Source of the DNA: Shewanella halifaxensis HAW-EB4
GTDB lineage: Bacteria; Pseudomonadota; Gammaproteobacteria; Enterobacterales; Shewanellaceae
Reading direction: 5' to 3'
DNA length: 64,000 bases
Assembly: GCF_000019185.1 (NCBI RefSeq)
Contig: NC_010334.1
Span: 3,782,001 to 3,846,000, forward strand
Shown here: positions 45,117-53,128 of the stretch, in pieces
How positions within the stretch are numbered: position 1 is the first letter of the stretch
Layout of the letters: every line of letters starts with the position of its first letter
The notes under the pieces: model-generated
What the model was told of the DNA's origin: nothing
Databases searched by the model: none
What the model saw: only the letters and a program-made list of their open reading frames with translations
Program-made: the position numbers and the translations under genes

Positions 45117-45156
45117 TCAAAAGCCGTAATATTGTTACATACTAACGGACTTTTGA
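45117..45156 (-). promoter_or_regulatory. Intra-operon hairpin between deoC and deoA
   Basis: TCAAAAGCCGT (45117-45127) pairs with ACGGACTTTTGA (45145-45156), one base bulged. With no T-tract it is more likely an RNA-processing or stability element than a terminator. Confidence 0.4.
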
Positions 45157-45208
45157 TACACCTAATTAGATTTAGATCACACTTAACAACAAGCTTAATC
45201 AGTAAAGA

Positions 45209-45982
45209 TTAGTAACCTTGTGCACCTTGTGGTGCGTCAGCTAGCTCAAGCGTATGCAGCAGGTTAGTCAAAAGGCTCGAAGCACCGAAACGGAATGTCG
45301 CAGGAGTCGCCCAGTCATCACCAAGAAGACGCGCCGCAACACCTAAAAACTCTGCAGCTGCCGCAGCGTCTTTTACGCCGCCAGCAGGCTTGAAGCCAAC
45401 TTTAGGGTTCTTTTCGCTGATCACAGTCATCATGATCTCAGCGGCTTCAAGGGTTGCGTTAACAGCAACTTTACCAGTAGAGGTCTTGATGAAGTCTGCG
45501 CCCGCATCGATAGATAGCTCAGATGCTTTACGAATAAGAGCAGGATCGGCTAACACGCCAGACTCGATGATCACCTTAAGGATAGTGTCTTCGCCACAGG
45601 CTTCTTTACACGCCTTAACAAGCTCAAAGCCTACAGTTTCATTGCCTTCCATTAGTGCGCGGTATGGGAACACTACGTCGACTTCGTCGGCGCCGTATGC
45701 AACTGCTGCGCGAGTTTCTAATACCGCGATAGCGATATCGTCGTTACCGTGCGGGAAGTTAGTTACCGTAGCGATTTTAATATCGTCGCCACCAATTTCG
45801 TTTAGGGTTTTGCGCGCAATAGGAATAAAGCGAGGGTAAATACAGATAGCAGCAGTGTCACCAGCAGGCGTCTTAGCTTTATGACATAGTTCGATCACTT
45901 TTTGATCTGTGTCATCGTCATTTAGAGTAGTAAGATCCATTAGACTAATGGCTTGTTGTGCTGCTTTTTTTAAGTCGCTCAT
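45209..45982 (-). CDS. deoC: Deoxyribose-phosphate aldolase DeoC
   Basis: The ATG at 45982 follows GGAGAGCTATT and gives 257 residues, the standard length; the frame itself opens at 46006. Class I aldolase features: a Schiff-base lysine in DFIKTSTGKVAVNATLEAA, the general lysine in VGFKPAGGVKDA, and TVTNFPHGND. It cleaves deoxyribose-5-phosphate to glyceraldehyde-3-phosphate and acetaldehyde, feeding nucleoside carbon into central metabolism. It is the first gene of the deo operon. Confidence 0.97.
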   Translation of the reverse strand: MSDLKKAAQQAISLMDLTTLNDDDTDQKVIELCHKAKTPAGDTAAICIYPRFIPIARKTLNEIGGDDIKIATVTNFPHGNDDIAIAVLETRAAVAYGADEVDVVFPYRALMEGNETVGFELVKACKEACGEDTILKVIIESGVLADPALIRKASELSIDAGADFIKTSTGKVAVNATLEAAEIMMTVISEKNPKVGFKPAGGVKDAAAAAEFLGVAARLLGDDWATPATFRFGASSLLTNLLHTLELADAPQGAQGY

Positions 45983-46505
45983 AATAGCTCTCCGAGAAAG
46001 ATTCAAATAATTAATTAAAACAGAAAATTATCGCACGGCGATGCCTTGAACTGGCTTATTTTGATTATAGTTATGGGCCGGGCCTTCGGCATTACCGAAT
46101 TACATGCTTAATGCTATTTAGCGCTAAGCATAAAAATACTATTCAGGTATCCAACATTGTGAGCCATTTGGCCCAACCATCCTGACACTAGTGTCACGAC
46201 TTGAATCCATGAAGACCGGGAAGGGAAATTGATACTGCTTATTTCTGCCTTTCCGCGAAAAATCCCTTTTAGCGCGTAGTAAATCTTGTAACTTTTGTTA
46301 TGTCCCTTCTCTTACATGCTTATTATATGAGAAGGGCCTTAATGCTTACCTAAACAAACTGACTTAGCTATGCCCATTGATAAGAGCATAATAAATATAG
46401 CTGATGCTTAAGTAAAAATTAACCCGTTTTTATTACTGTCTGTTATATCTGTAGTTAAAAATGAAATAAAAAATAAGAGCGAAATTTGCAGTTTGTAGAA
46501 TTTAA
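45983..46505. promoter_or_regulatory. deo operon control region with several palindromes
   Basis: No gene is seen. It holds a 14-base perfect palindrome TGACACTAGTGTCA (46183-46196) and a 28-base dyad with ATGCTTA/TAAGCAT arms (46104-46131). A third element is the hairpin CCCTTCTC/GAGAAGGG around a 17-base loop (46304-46336). The first two are placed suitably for repressor binding upstream of deoC. None matches a consensus I can name. Confidence 0.5.
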
Positions 46506-46532
46506 TTAGAGCCGCGAAATTCGCGGCTCTAA
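46506..46532 (-). terminator. Terminator of tsx
   Basis: TTAGAGCCGCG / CGCGGCTCTAA with a short AAATT loop, 29 bases past the tsx stop on the minus strand. Confidence 0.82.
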
Positions 46533-46560
46533 CAGATACTTAACGTGTTTTAAGCGATGC

Positions 46561-47421
46561 TTAGAACTTGTAAGTAGCAGTGAAGTAATGTGCGAAACCA
46601 GTAGATTCTAGACCTACGATGCCACCATTATCTTTAACTAGATATACGTCTTGGTATGCTTTTAGACCATAACCCAATGCGTAGTTCTCTGAGTGCCAGT
46701 GTAGACCGAAGTATGCAGCGCCACCACTTGAAGTAGTAGGAACAAACATGTCATCAACTGCGTCAGCACCGAACTGGTAATCAACATAACCTTGGAAAGA
46801 AACAAATGAACCGTTATCGAAGTTCATTACTGGCTTGAACCAGTTCATAGAAAACTGGTAACCGTTCCAGTCTTTAGCGTTCATGTCGTAAGTAGCATAA
46901 AGGTTCATGCCAGTCTTACCTAACCATGGGACCATAACGTCAGCACCAAGACCCCAGAAAGACATGTTAACGTCGCCGCCATACTCATTACCATCAGCAT
47001 CTACACCACTGATTGCTCCGCCACCCCAGTTGAATAGAGTAGAGAAGTAAACTTCTTGGATTGGACCAGCAGAAAGATCCCAGCCAGTCATCGCATCGAT
47101 AGAGAAACGAGGAGCAAACTTCATGAACATCTTGCTCTTACCAGCACCTTTGTCGCCTGAGCTGCTGTTCGTTAGGTTGAACACGTCAACATAACCGTAT
47201 AGATCAACGATGCCAGCACGGCCGCCGAATTCCATCTCTAGGTAGTCGTGTCCGCCGTCATCAGCATCTGAACGTGGAAGTTCATTTACAGCGTACATTG
47301 CGTTGAACTGCATCCAGCTGTAATCGCCAGAGCGTAGGTCAGTACGATCAGCAGCGAAAGTAGGTGCAGACATTGCAGCAACAGCAGTAGCAGCTAGTGC
47401 TAAAGTTTTAACGTTTTTCAT
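46561..47421 (-). CDS. tsx: Nucleoside-specific outer membrane channel (Tsx/OmpK family)
   Basis: The frame opens at 47433; the ATG at 47421 is best placed (GGGG six bases upstream) and gives 286 residues. A signal peptide MKNVKTLALAATAVAAMSAPTFA is followed by a Tsx-like barrel: DYSWMQFNAMYAVNELP, DYLEMEFGGRAGIVDLYGYVDVFNL, and the terminal GFAHYFTATYKF ending in phenylalanine. It passes nucleosides across the outer membrane. It lies between nupC and deoC on the same strand but has its own promoter and terminator. Confidence 0.88.
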   Translation of the reverse strand: MKNVKTLALAATAVAAMSAPTFAADRTDLRSGDYSWMQFNAMYAVNELPRSDADDGGHDYLEMEFGGRAGIVDLYGYVDVFNLTNSSSGDKGAGKSKMFMKFAPRFSIDAMTGWDLSAGPIQEVYFSTLFNWGGGAISGVDADGNEYGGDVNMSFWGLGADVMVPWLGKTGMNLYATYDMNAKDWNGYQFSMNWFKPVMNFDNGSFVSFQGYVDYQFGADAVDDMFVPTTSSGGAAYFGLHWHSENYALGYGLKAYQDVYLVKDNGGIVGLESTGFAHYFTATYKF

Positions 47422-47496
47422 CATCAACCCCATTTTTATTTATGGTTTGCCGCCCCTCTTTATTGAAGAGTCAGCGTTTCTTTTTTATGGTGCCGC

Positions 47497-47524
47497 ATTT
47501 TACTTTATTTATGCTAAACATCAA
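47497..47524 (-). promoter_or_regulatory. Promoter of tsx
   Basis: On the minus strand TTGATG (47524-47519), 16 bases, TAAAAT (47502-47497), about 75 bases upstream of the start codon. Confidence 0.5.
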
Positions 47525-47700
47525 CATGATTAATGTAAAAATGTGAACACTAAGTTTTAACATTCGAACAACTTCATGATTTTAAGGCAGCAAATACTGC
47601 TTTATCATTCTTTTTGTCATTTTTAAGCCGAAACAACCCCTAACCCTAGTGATTGATCATCTTAAAGAACGTCTAATTTTGAAAACGATTGATTTAATAT

Positions 47701-47727
47701 AGCGCTACCCAAAAGGTGGGTAGCGCT
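47701..47727 (-). terminator. Terminator of nupC
   Basis: AGCGCTACCC, 7-base loop, GGGTAGCGCT, 31 bases past the nupC stop, separating nupC from tsx. Confidence 0.8.
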
Positions 47728-47757
47728 TAGGCCGAGCAGTGGGCTCAGCCTAGAGGC

Positions 47758-49017
47758 TTACAATGCTAGGAAAAGACCCGCAAGTGTAGCACTCATCAAG
47801 TTAGCTAGAGAGCCTGCGATAACCGCACGGATACCAAGCTTGGCTAAGTCATGACGACGAGTCGGCGCCATAGAACCTAGACCACCAAGTAGAATCGCAA
47901 TTGAAGATAGGTTAGCGAAACCACATAGAGCGAAAGAGATAATCGCTTTAGTACGGTCAGACATTGCTACGCCAGTCTCAGCAACAACCATACCGCCGTC
48001 TGCTAAGTCTTTTAGGTATGGAGCAAAGTTTAGGTAAGCAACGAATTCGTTAATGACAATCTTCTGGCCGATGAAAGAACCGGCAACAAGTGCTTCGTTC
48101 CAAGGTACACCGATAAGGAATGCTAGAGGCATGAAGATATAACCTAGAATTAATTCTAGTGTTAGATTTTCCATTCCAAACCATCCACCTACGCCACCGA
48201 TAATGCCGTTAACCATAGCAATCAAGCCAACGAATGCTAGAAGCATTGCACCAACGTTAAGTGCTAAGTGCATACCAGATGAAGCACCTGCAGCTGCTGC
48301 GTCAAGAACGTTAGCAGGCTTATCAGGATCTTCTGGTAAGTCGCTCATGTCGTTCTTTGCTTCTTCCGTTTCAGGGTGCATCAGTTTAGCCATTAATAGA
48401 CCAGCTGGTGCAGCCATGAACGAAGCGGCAACGAGGTATTCGATAGGTACACCCATCTGCGCGTAACCAGCCATTACTGAACCCGCGATAGATGCAAGAC
48501 CACCAACCATAACTGCGAATAGCTCAGAGTTAGTCATCGTCGCGATAAACGGACGGACAACAAGTGGCGCTTCAGTTTGACCCACGAAGATGTTAGCGGT
48601 AGCTGACATAGACTCAGTACGACTTGTACCTAATGCTTTTTGTAGAGCACCACCGATAATACGGATGATCCACTGCATAACGCCTAAGTAATAAAGTACT
48701 GCGATTAAAGAAGAGAAGAAAACGATAATTGGTAGAACGTTAATGGCAAAAATAAAGCCAACTTTGAAGTTAGCTAAATCACCAAATAAGAAACCAATAC
48801 CACTTTGAGCGTATCCAATAACACTAGATACTGCATCCGACATTCCTTGCAGAATGTCTTTACCGACTGGAACATATAGAACAAAACCACCAAAAGCGGC
48901 TTGAATTGCCAATGCACCAAAAACGGTACGTTTGTTAACTGCTTTTCTATTGTTTGATAGCGCGAATGCTATCGCTAGTAAGGTGACCACCCCTACTAAA
49001 CTCATTAAAATATCCAT
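47758..49017 (-). CDS. nupC: Concentrative nucleoside transporter NupC family
   Basis: 419 residues with about ten membrane segments. NupC/CNT hallmarks: VFFSSLIAVLYYLGVMQWIIRIIGGALQKALGTS, NIFVGQTEAPLVVRPF, the GSVMAGYA region, MAAPAGLLMAKLM, FIGQKIVINEFVAY and SFALCGFANLSSIAILLGGLG. It imports nucleosides with protons or sodium across the inner membrane. With tsx and deoCABD it forms a complete path from outer-membrane entry to catabolism. A consensus TATAAT at 49083-49088 (minus strand) is its likely -10. Confidence 0.95.
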   Translation of the reverse strand: MDILMSLVGVVTLLAIAFALSNNRKAVNKRTVFGALAIQAAFGGFVLYVPVGKDILQGMSDAVSSVIGYAQSGIGFLFGDLANFKVGFIFAINVLPIIVFFSSLIAVLYYLGVMQWIIRIIGGALQKALGTSRTESMSATANIFVGQTEAPLVVRPFIATMTNSELFAVMVGGLASIAGSVMAGYAQMGVPIEYLVAASFMAAPAGLLMAKLMHPETEEAKNDMSDLPEDPDKPANVLDAAAAGASSGMHLALNVGAMLLAFVGLIAMVNGIIGGVGGWFGMENLTLELILGYIFMPLAFLIGVPWNEALVAGSFIGQKIVINEFVAYLNFAPYLKDLADGGMVVAETGVAMSDRTKAIISFALCGFANLSSIAILLGGLGSMAPTRRHDLAKLGIRAVIAGSLANLMSATLAGLFLAL

Positions 49018-49082
49018 TAACCATCACCCTATTGTTAATACTTTTTAATTATGTTGTTAACCAACCTTTTTTTACGATCCCG

Positions 49083-49088
49083 ATTATA
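49083..49088 (-). promoter_or_regulatory. -10 element of nupC
   Basis: TATAAT on the minus strand, 66 bases upstream of nupC. No clear -35 element is seen. Confidence 0.45.
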
Positions 49089-49196
49089 CCCGACCACATC
49101 GGTAAAAGCGTCGTATTGATCAAGTTTTTGAGGTTTTATTTCAATGATTTTGTTGGAATTTCCGATGCGAGAAACATCTGTTTAATCAGAAAAAAA

Positions 49197-49970
49197 CTAA
49201 AGGTCAAAGAGTTGCGTGACATTAGAAAACATCTGTTCTGAAATAAGAACGGATGATTTTTTTTGTAAATGTGCCATTTTATTGAGGATATCGGGCAAAA
49301 GCAGTGGCGTGTTATAACTATTTTGGCCATTTTTTGGCGCCATCGCAGGTGAATCTGTTTCTAATACGAATGAATCTACCGGTAATTCTGCCACGGTTTG
49401 TTGCAACTTAGGTGCATTATCATTGAGCAACAAGCCTCCTATGCCTAGCTTGTAGCCTAAATTAACATACTGCAGTGCCAACTGAGGGCCACCATAAAAG
49501 CCATGAATGACCCCTTTTCTCGATGGTTTCTCGCTTTTAAGGCACTTTAAAATCTCTTCATGAGCTTTGACCACATGAATAATGAGTGGTAAATCAAACT
49601 CCTTAGCCAAAGAAACTTGAACTCTAAATAAATTCATTTGTGTTATGAAATTACTTTTATGTAATTTATCTAAACCACATTCACCGACAGCAACTAGCTG
49701 AGAATCATCTTTATAGCGGATAAGTAAATCACGTAAGTCTTCAATATTCTTAACAGTTGCAGTTTCGCAATACCAAGGATGGATCCCCAAACTATAAAGG
49801 CAGTTATACTGCCGAGCCACAGCGATTTGCTTTTGCCATTGCAGAGGGCACACTCCTGGGATCAAAACCTTATCAATGCCGACAGCGTGCATATTCTCAA
49901 ATAACGCTGCTCTGTCGTCATCAAATACTGGAAAATCAATATGGGCGTGGCTATCAATAATCGGCTTCAT
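49197..49970 (-). CDS. TatD family metal-dependent hydrolase (YjjV-like)
   Basis: 257 residues. TatD-family metal-site motifs: IDSHAHIDFPVFDDDR at the start, VAVGECGLDK, LPLIIHVVKAHEE, GVIHGFYGG and VLETDSPAM near the C-terminus. It is a predicted Mg-dependent nuclease or phosphoesterase in the cytosol. In E. coli the related yjjV also lies near the deo cluster, which supports a YjjV-like assignment. It lies 12 bases after the small upstream gene and is co-transcribed with it. Confidence 0.87.
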   Translation of the reverse strand: MKPIIDSHAHIDFPVFDDDRAALFENMHAVGIDKVLIPGVCPLQWQKQIAVARQYNCLYSLGIHPWYCETATVKNIEDLRDLLIRYKDDSQLVAVGECGLDKLHKSNFITQMNLFRVQVSLAKEFDLPLIIHVVKAHEEILKCLKSEKPSRKGVIHGFYGGPQLALQYVNLGYKLGIGGLLLNDNAPKLQQTVAELPVDSFVLETDSPAMAPKNGQNSYNTPLLLPDILNKMAHLQKKSSVLISEQMFSNVTQLFDL

Positions 49971-49982
49971 GAGTGTCGCCCT

Positions 49983-50180
49983 TTACTTTCTAATAGGTTT
50001 GCAACAAGCTTCAGGATTGACTGAAGATAGCGACGGCGGTTCAACTTCGGCTTTTTTGTTTGCCAACTGAAGTTGAGGATCGGATAAATGAGGCACGCAA
50101 CTACGACGGTTCTCAGGGGTAAACCCCATCGCATCACACCATCTAATATATCTTGCCCAAATAGTTCTAATAAGCTTCAT
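49983..50180 (-). CDS. Small protein, probably DUF5363 family
   Basis: 65 residues with a strong ribosome-binding site (GGAGG, 5 bases before ATG). The central WCDAMGFTPENRRSCVPHLSDP motif resembles short uncharacterised proteins of Vibrionaceae, Pasteurellaceae and Shewanella, which I associate with DUF5363. No signal peptide or membrane helix. It ends 12 bases before tatD, so the two form an operon. The function is unknown. The good ribosome-binding site and conserved-looking motif make it a real gene despite its size. Confidence 0.6.
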   Translation of the reverse strand: MKLIRTIWARYIRWCDAMGFTPENRRSCVPHLSDPQLQLANKKAEVEPPSLSSVNPEACCKPIRK

Positions 50181-50271
50181 ACATGCCTCCAGTGACCTTA
50201 TTTGAGTTTATCCCAACTAATATGGGTTACCAATATAATTGAAAAGATGAAAACTCAGCGATATAAAAAGC

Positions 50272-50298
50272 AAAACCCCAAGCAGAGCCTGGGGTTTT
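50272..50298 (-). terminator. Terminator of prfC
   Basis: AAAACCCCA / TGGGGTTTT with an inner GC pair and short loop. On the minus strand it is followed by GCTTTTTAT, 25 bases past the prfC stop. Confidence 0.88.
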
Positions 50299-50322
50299 TA
50301 GTATTGAATAGTTAACCGCGTA

Positions 50323-51903
50323 TTAGTTTTCGCGAGTCTTAGCAAATTCAATATCAGGATAACGTTCCATCGACAGGTTAAGGTTAACCATTGTCGGTGC
50401 AATATAAGTCAAGTTATCACCACCATCCAATGCTAAGTTCATGCTGCACTTACGCTTAAATTCATCAAGCTTCTTGTGATCGTTACAATATACCCAGCGT
50501 GCGGTGGCAACACTAATAGCCTCGTAAATCGCTTCTACTTTATATTCTGTCTTTAAACGACCAACAACAACTTCAAACTGCAGCACACCGACAGCGCCCA
50601 CAATTAAATCATTACTGTCTAGTGGTCTAAATACCTGTACAGCGCCCTCTTCCGAGAGCTGTACCAACCCTTTAAGCAGTTGCTTTTGCTTTAACGGATC
50701 TCTTAGACGAATACGGCGGAACATCTCAGGTGCAAAGTTAGGCACACCAGTAAAGCGAAGCTTCTCACCTTGAGTAAAGGTATCACCGATTCGAATCGTG
50801 CCATGGTTATGCAAACCGATAATATCACCAGGATATGCGGCTTCAGCACGGTTACGATCCCCCGCCATAAAGGTCAACGCATCACTTACGTTAACGTCTT
50901 TACCTAAACGAACGTGATGCATCTTCATACCTTGCTCATAACGACCAGAACAAACTCGCATAAAGGCGACACGGTCACGATGCTTAGGATCCATGTTTGC
51001 TTGGATCTTAAACACGAAACCACTGAACTTCTCTTCTTCAGGCTGCACATCACGCGTTTCGGTTTCGCGTGGTTGTGGTATTGGTGCCCACTCTACGATA
51101 CCGTCAAGAATATGGTCCACACCAAAGTTACCTAACGCGGTACCGAAGTAGACCGGTGTTAACTCGCCTTTCAAGAACAACTCGAGATCAAATTCGTGTG
51201 ACGCACCAACAACCAACTCCATCTCATCACGAATATCGGCAGCGTAGCTACCAATCGCGTCATCAAGCTCAGGATTATCTAGCCCTTTGATGACCCGAGA
51301 GTCTTGAATGGTATGTCCCATACCGCCTTGGTACAGGATCACTTCATCACGCAGCAAGTGGTAAACACCTTTGAACTCTTTACCACAACCAATTGGCCAA
51401 GTGATCGGTGCACACTTAATATTAAGCACTTCCTCGACTTCGTCCATCAATTCGATTGGGTCTCGAATATCACGGTCAAGTTTGTTCATGAAAGTCACAA
51501 TAGGCGTATCACGCAGACGTGTCACTTCCATTAGCTTAATAGTACGTTGCTCAACACCTTTCGCAGAGTCGATAACCATCAAGCATGAGTCAACCGCCGT
51601 TAAGGTACGATAAGTGTCTTCAGAGAAATCTTCGTGACCAGGCGTATCTAACAGGTTGACGAGCGCATCATGATAAGGAAACTGCATTACAGAAGTCGTA
51701 ATTGAGATCCCGCGATCCTTTTCCATCTCCATCCAGTCAGACTTAGCGTGCTGACCTGATTTCTTGCCCTTTACGGTACCCGCTTTCTGTAGCGCGTTTC
51801 CGAATAAAAGAACCTTTTCAGTGATGGTGGTTTTACCCGCATCTGGGTGAGAGATGATGGCGAAAGTGCGACGTTTGTCGACCTCAACTTTATTGCCTGA
51901 CAT
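50323..51903 (-). CDS. prfC: Peptide chain release factor 3 (RF3)
   Basis: The frame opens at 51972; the ATG at 51903 gives MSGNKVEVDKRRTFAIISHPDAGKTTITEK, the usual RF3 start, and 526 residues. GTPase motifs: SHPDAGKTT (G1), DTPGHEDFSED (G3) and NKLD (G4). The EF-G-like domain II and the C-terminal FEVVVGRLKTEYKVEA region follow. It recycles RF1/RF2 from the ribosome after termination. It is monocistronic, downstream of nlpI on the same strand but with its own terminator. Confidence 0.96.
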   Translation of the reverse strand: MSGNKVEVDKRRTFAIISHPDAGKTTITEKVLLFGNALQKAGTVKGKKSGQHAKSDWMEMEKDRGISITTSVMQFPYHDALVNLLDTPGHEDFSEDTYRTLTAVDSCLMVIDSAKGVEQRTIKLMEVTRLRDTPIVTFMNKLDRDIRDPIELMDEVEEVLNIKCAPITWPIGCGKEFKGVYHLLRDEVILYQGGMGHTIQDSRVIKGLDNPELDDAIGSYAADIRDEMELVVGASHEFDLELFLKGELTPVYFGTALGNFGVDHILDGIVEWAPIPQPRETETRDVQPEEEKFSGFVFKIQANMDPKHRDRVAFMRVCSGRYEQGMKMHHVRLGKDVNVSDALTFMAGDRNRAEAAYPGDIIGLHNHGTIRIGDTFTQGEKLRFTGVPNFAPEMFRRIRLRDPLKQKQLLKGLVQLSEEGAVQVFRPLDSNDLIVGAVGVLQFEVVVGRLKTEYKVEAIYEAISVATARWVYCNDHKKLDEFKRKCSMNLALDGGDNLTYIAPTMVNLNLSMERYPDIEFAKTREN

Positions 51904-52020
51904 GTTTACCTGTAATTCTGGGAGTTCACAAAGGCCGCAATTATAGCCGTTCACCCTAGTTTTTGCTACCAAACTAGGCTGTTAAATCGCTATGCCTCAC
52001 TTTTGCAAATTAGTCGCAAT

Positions 52021-52047
52021 AAAAAAGCCTCCAAAGGAGGCTTTTTT
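52021..52047 (-). terminator. Terminator of nlpI
   Basis: AAAAAAGCCTCC, loop AAA, GGAGGCTTTTTT, 19 bases past the nlpI stop. Confidence 0.93.
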
Positions 52048-52065
52048 AAACTGATAGCTAGACTG

Positions 52066-52959
52066 TTAGTTAATCGCTAGCTTAAGTGCTTCATTTGTTC
52101 TTGCAAGTTCAAGTCTGGCAAAGCGGTGCTCAACAAAGTCATAGATGTTGGTTGCCAATGCCAGCCTAAAGTAATTGGCTGCCAGTACGTTATCACCCTG
52201 CTTTTGTGCAATTTTAGCCATATAAAAATAGGCTTCACAAAGGCGCTCGGCATACTCATTAGGGTGCTTTAGCCCCTCTTTTGCTAAGCTAAAAACATCT
52301 TCTTTACTTTTTTGACCTAAGTAGTAATCAACTAGAGCCGTTGACCAAGCATCTGACTGTAGTTTTTCGCGGTTGGTCGCTAGTTGTGCTTGAGCATTCT
52401 GCTCATCAATTTCGCGCTCGACTAAATATAGCCATAATGCACGATAGCCATCTGATGGTTCACGCTCATAGAAGGTGCTCATATCTGATACAGCGAGCTC
52501 CATGCGCTCACCATAATAAAGCGAAATCCCTCGATTTAAAAAGGCGTAATCATAATCAGGAGACAGCTCTAAAACAGCATCAAATGCTTCATAAGCACTT
52601 TCAAACTCACTCTCTTGGGTGTAATAAATTCCGAGGAAGTTATAAGCATCGGCTAAGTTTGGTTGAAGCTTGAGTGCCTGATGGAAATCGATACGACTTA
52701 ATATACGCAGGCCTACACGATCATAGATAACACCACGGTCATAATGAAAACGAGCCCTTTGCTCAGGCGTTAACTCAACGCTGGCTAATATCTCATTTAG
52801 CTTAGCTAAGGTAATTTCTAATTTATAATCAGGCGAAACAGGCGCAACCCTAATCGATGCTTGTTGTTCACTACCTGACTGAGTGGACACACATCCTGTC
52901 AGCAGCATACTCACACTTACCATAGCCACGACTACAGCTGTTCGTATCTTTTGATTCAT
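52066..52959 (-). CDS. nlpI: Lipoprotein NlpI
   Basis: The ATG at 52959 follows AAAGGTTAAATGG and starts a lipoprotein signal (MNQKIRTAVVVAMVSVSMLLTGC, lipobox LTGC); the frame itself opens at 53082. The 297-residue protein has TPR repeats (ARFHYDRGVIYDRVG..., ADAYNFLGIYYTQ..., YAFLNRGISLYYGER), as in E. coli NlpI, an adaptor that guides the Prc protease and cell-wall endopeptidases. It is anchored in the outer membrane. It follows pnp, the classic pnp-nlpI order, but with a terminator between them. Confidence 0.93.
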   Translation of the reverse strand: MNQKIRTAVVVAMVSVSMLLTGCVSTQSGSEQQASIRVAPVSPDYKLEITLAKLNEILASVELTPEQRARFHYDRGVIYDRVGLRILSRIDFHQALKLQPNLADAYNFLGIYYTQESEFESAYEAFDAVLELSPDYDYAFLNRGISLYYGERMELAVSDMSTFYEREPSDGYRALWLYLVEREIDEQNAQAQLATNREKLQSDAWSTALVDYYLGQKSKEDVFSLAKEGLKHPNEYAERLCEAYFYMAKIAQKQGDNVLAANYFRLALATNIYDFVEHRFARLELARTNEALKLAIN

Positions 52960-53083
52960 CCATTTAACCTTTTGATTTCGCCAATAGCACCAATCATAGC
53001 AACCCCTTATCACGACTGCTATCAAGGAATTGAAAATAATCAAATTAACACAGATTAATTGGTCAACTTTAATTTTTCGCATA

Positions 53084-53106
53084 AAAAAAGGAGGCTCAAG
53101 GCCTCC
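53084..53106 (-). terminator. Terminator of pnp
   Basis: GGAGGC (53090-53095) and GCCTCC (53101-53106). On the minus strand it is followed by seven T (53083-53089). Confidence 0.85.
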
Positions 53107-53128
53107 TATTCATTTAAAGTGCGAGTGC

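Noticed and set aside
45160..45185. Possible CRP half-site TGTGATCTAAA between deoC and deoA (minus strand)
   Set aside because: The second half-site matches poorly and the position is inside the operon.
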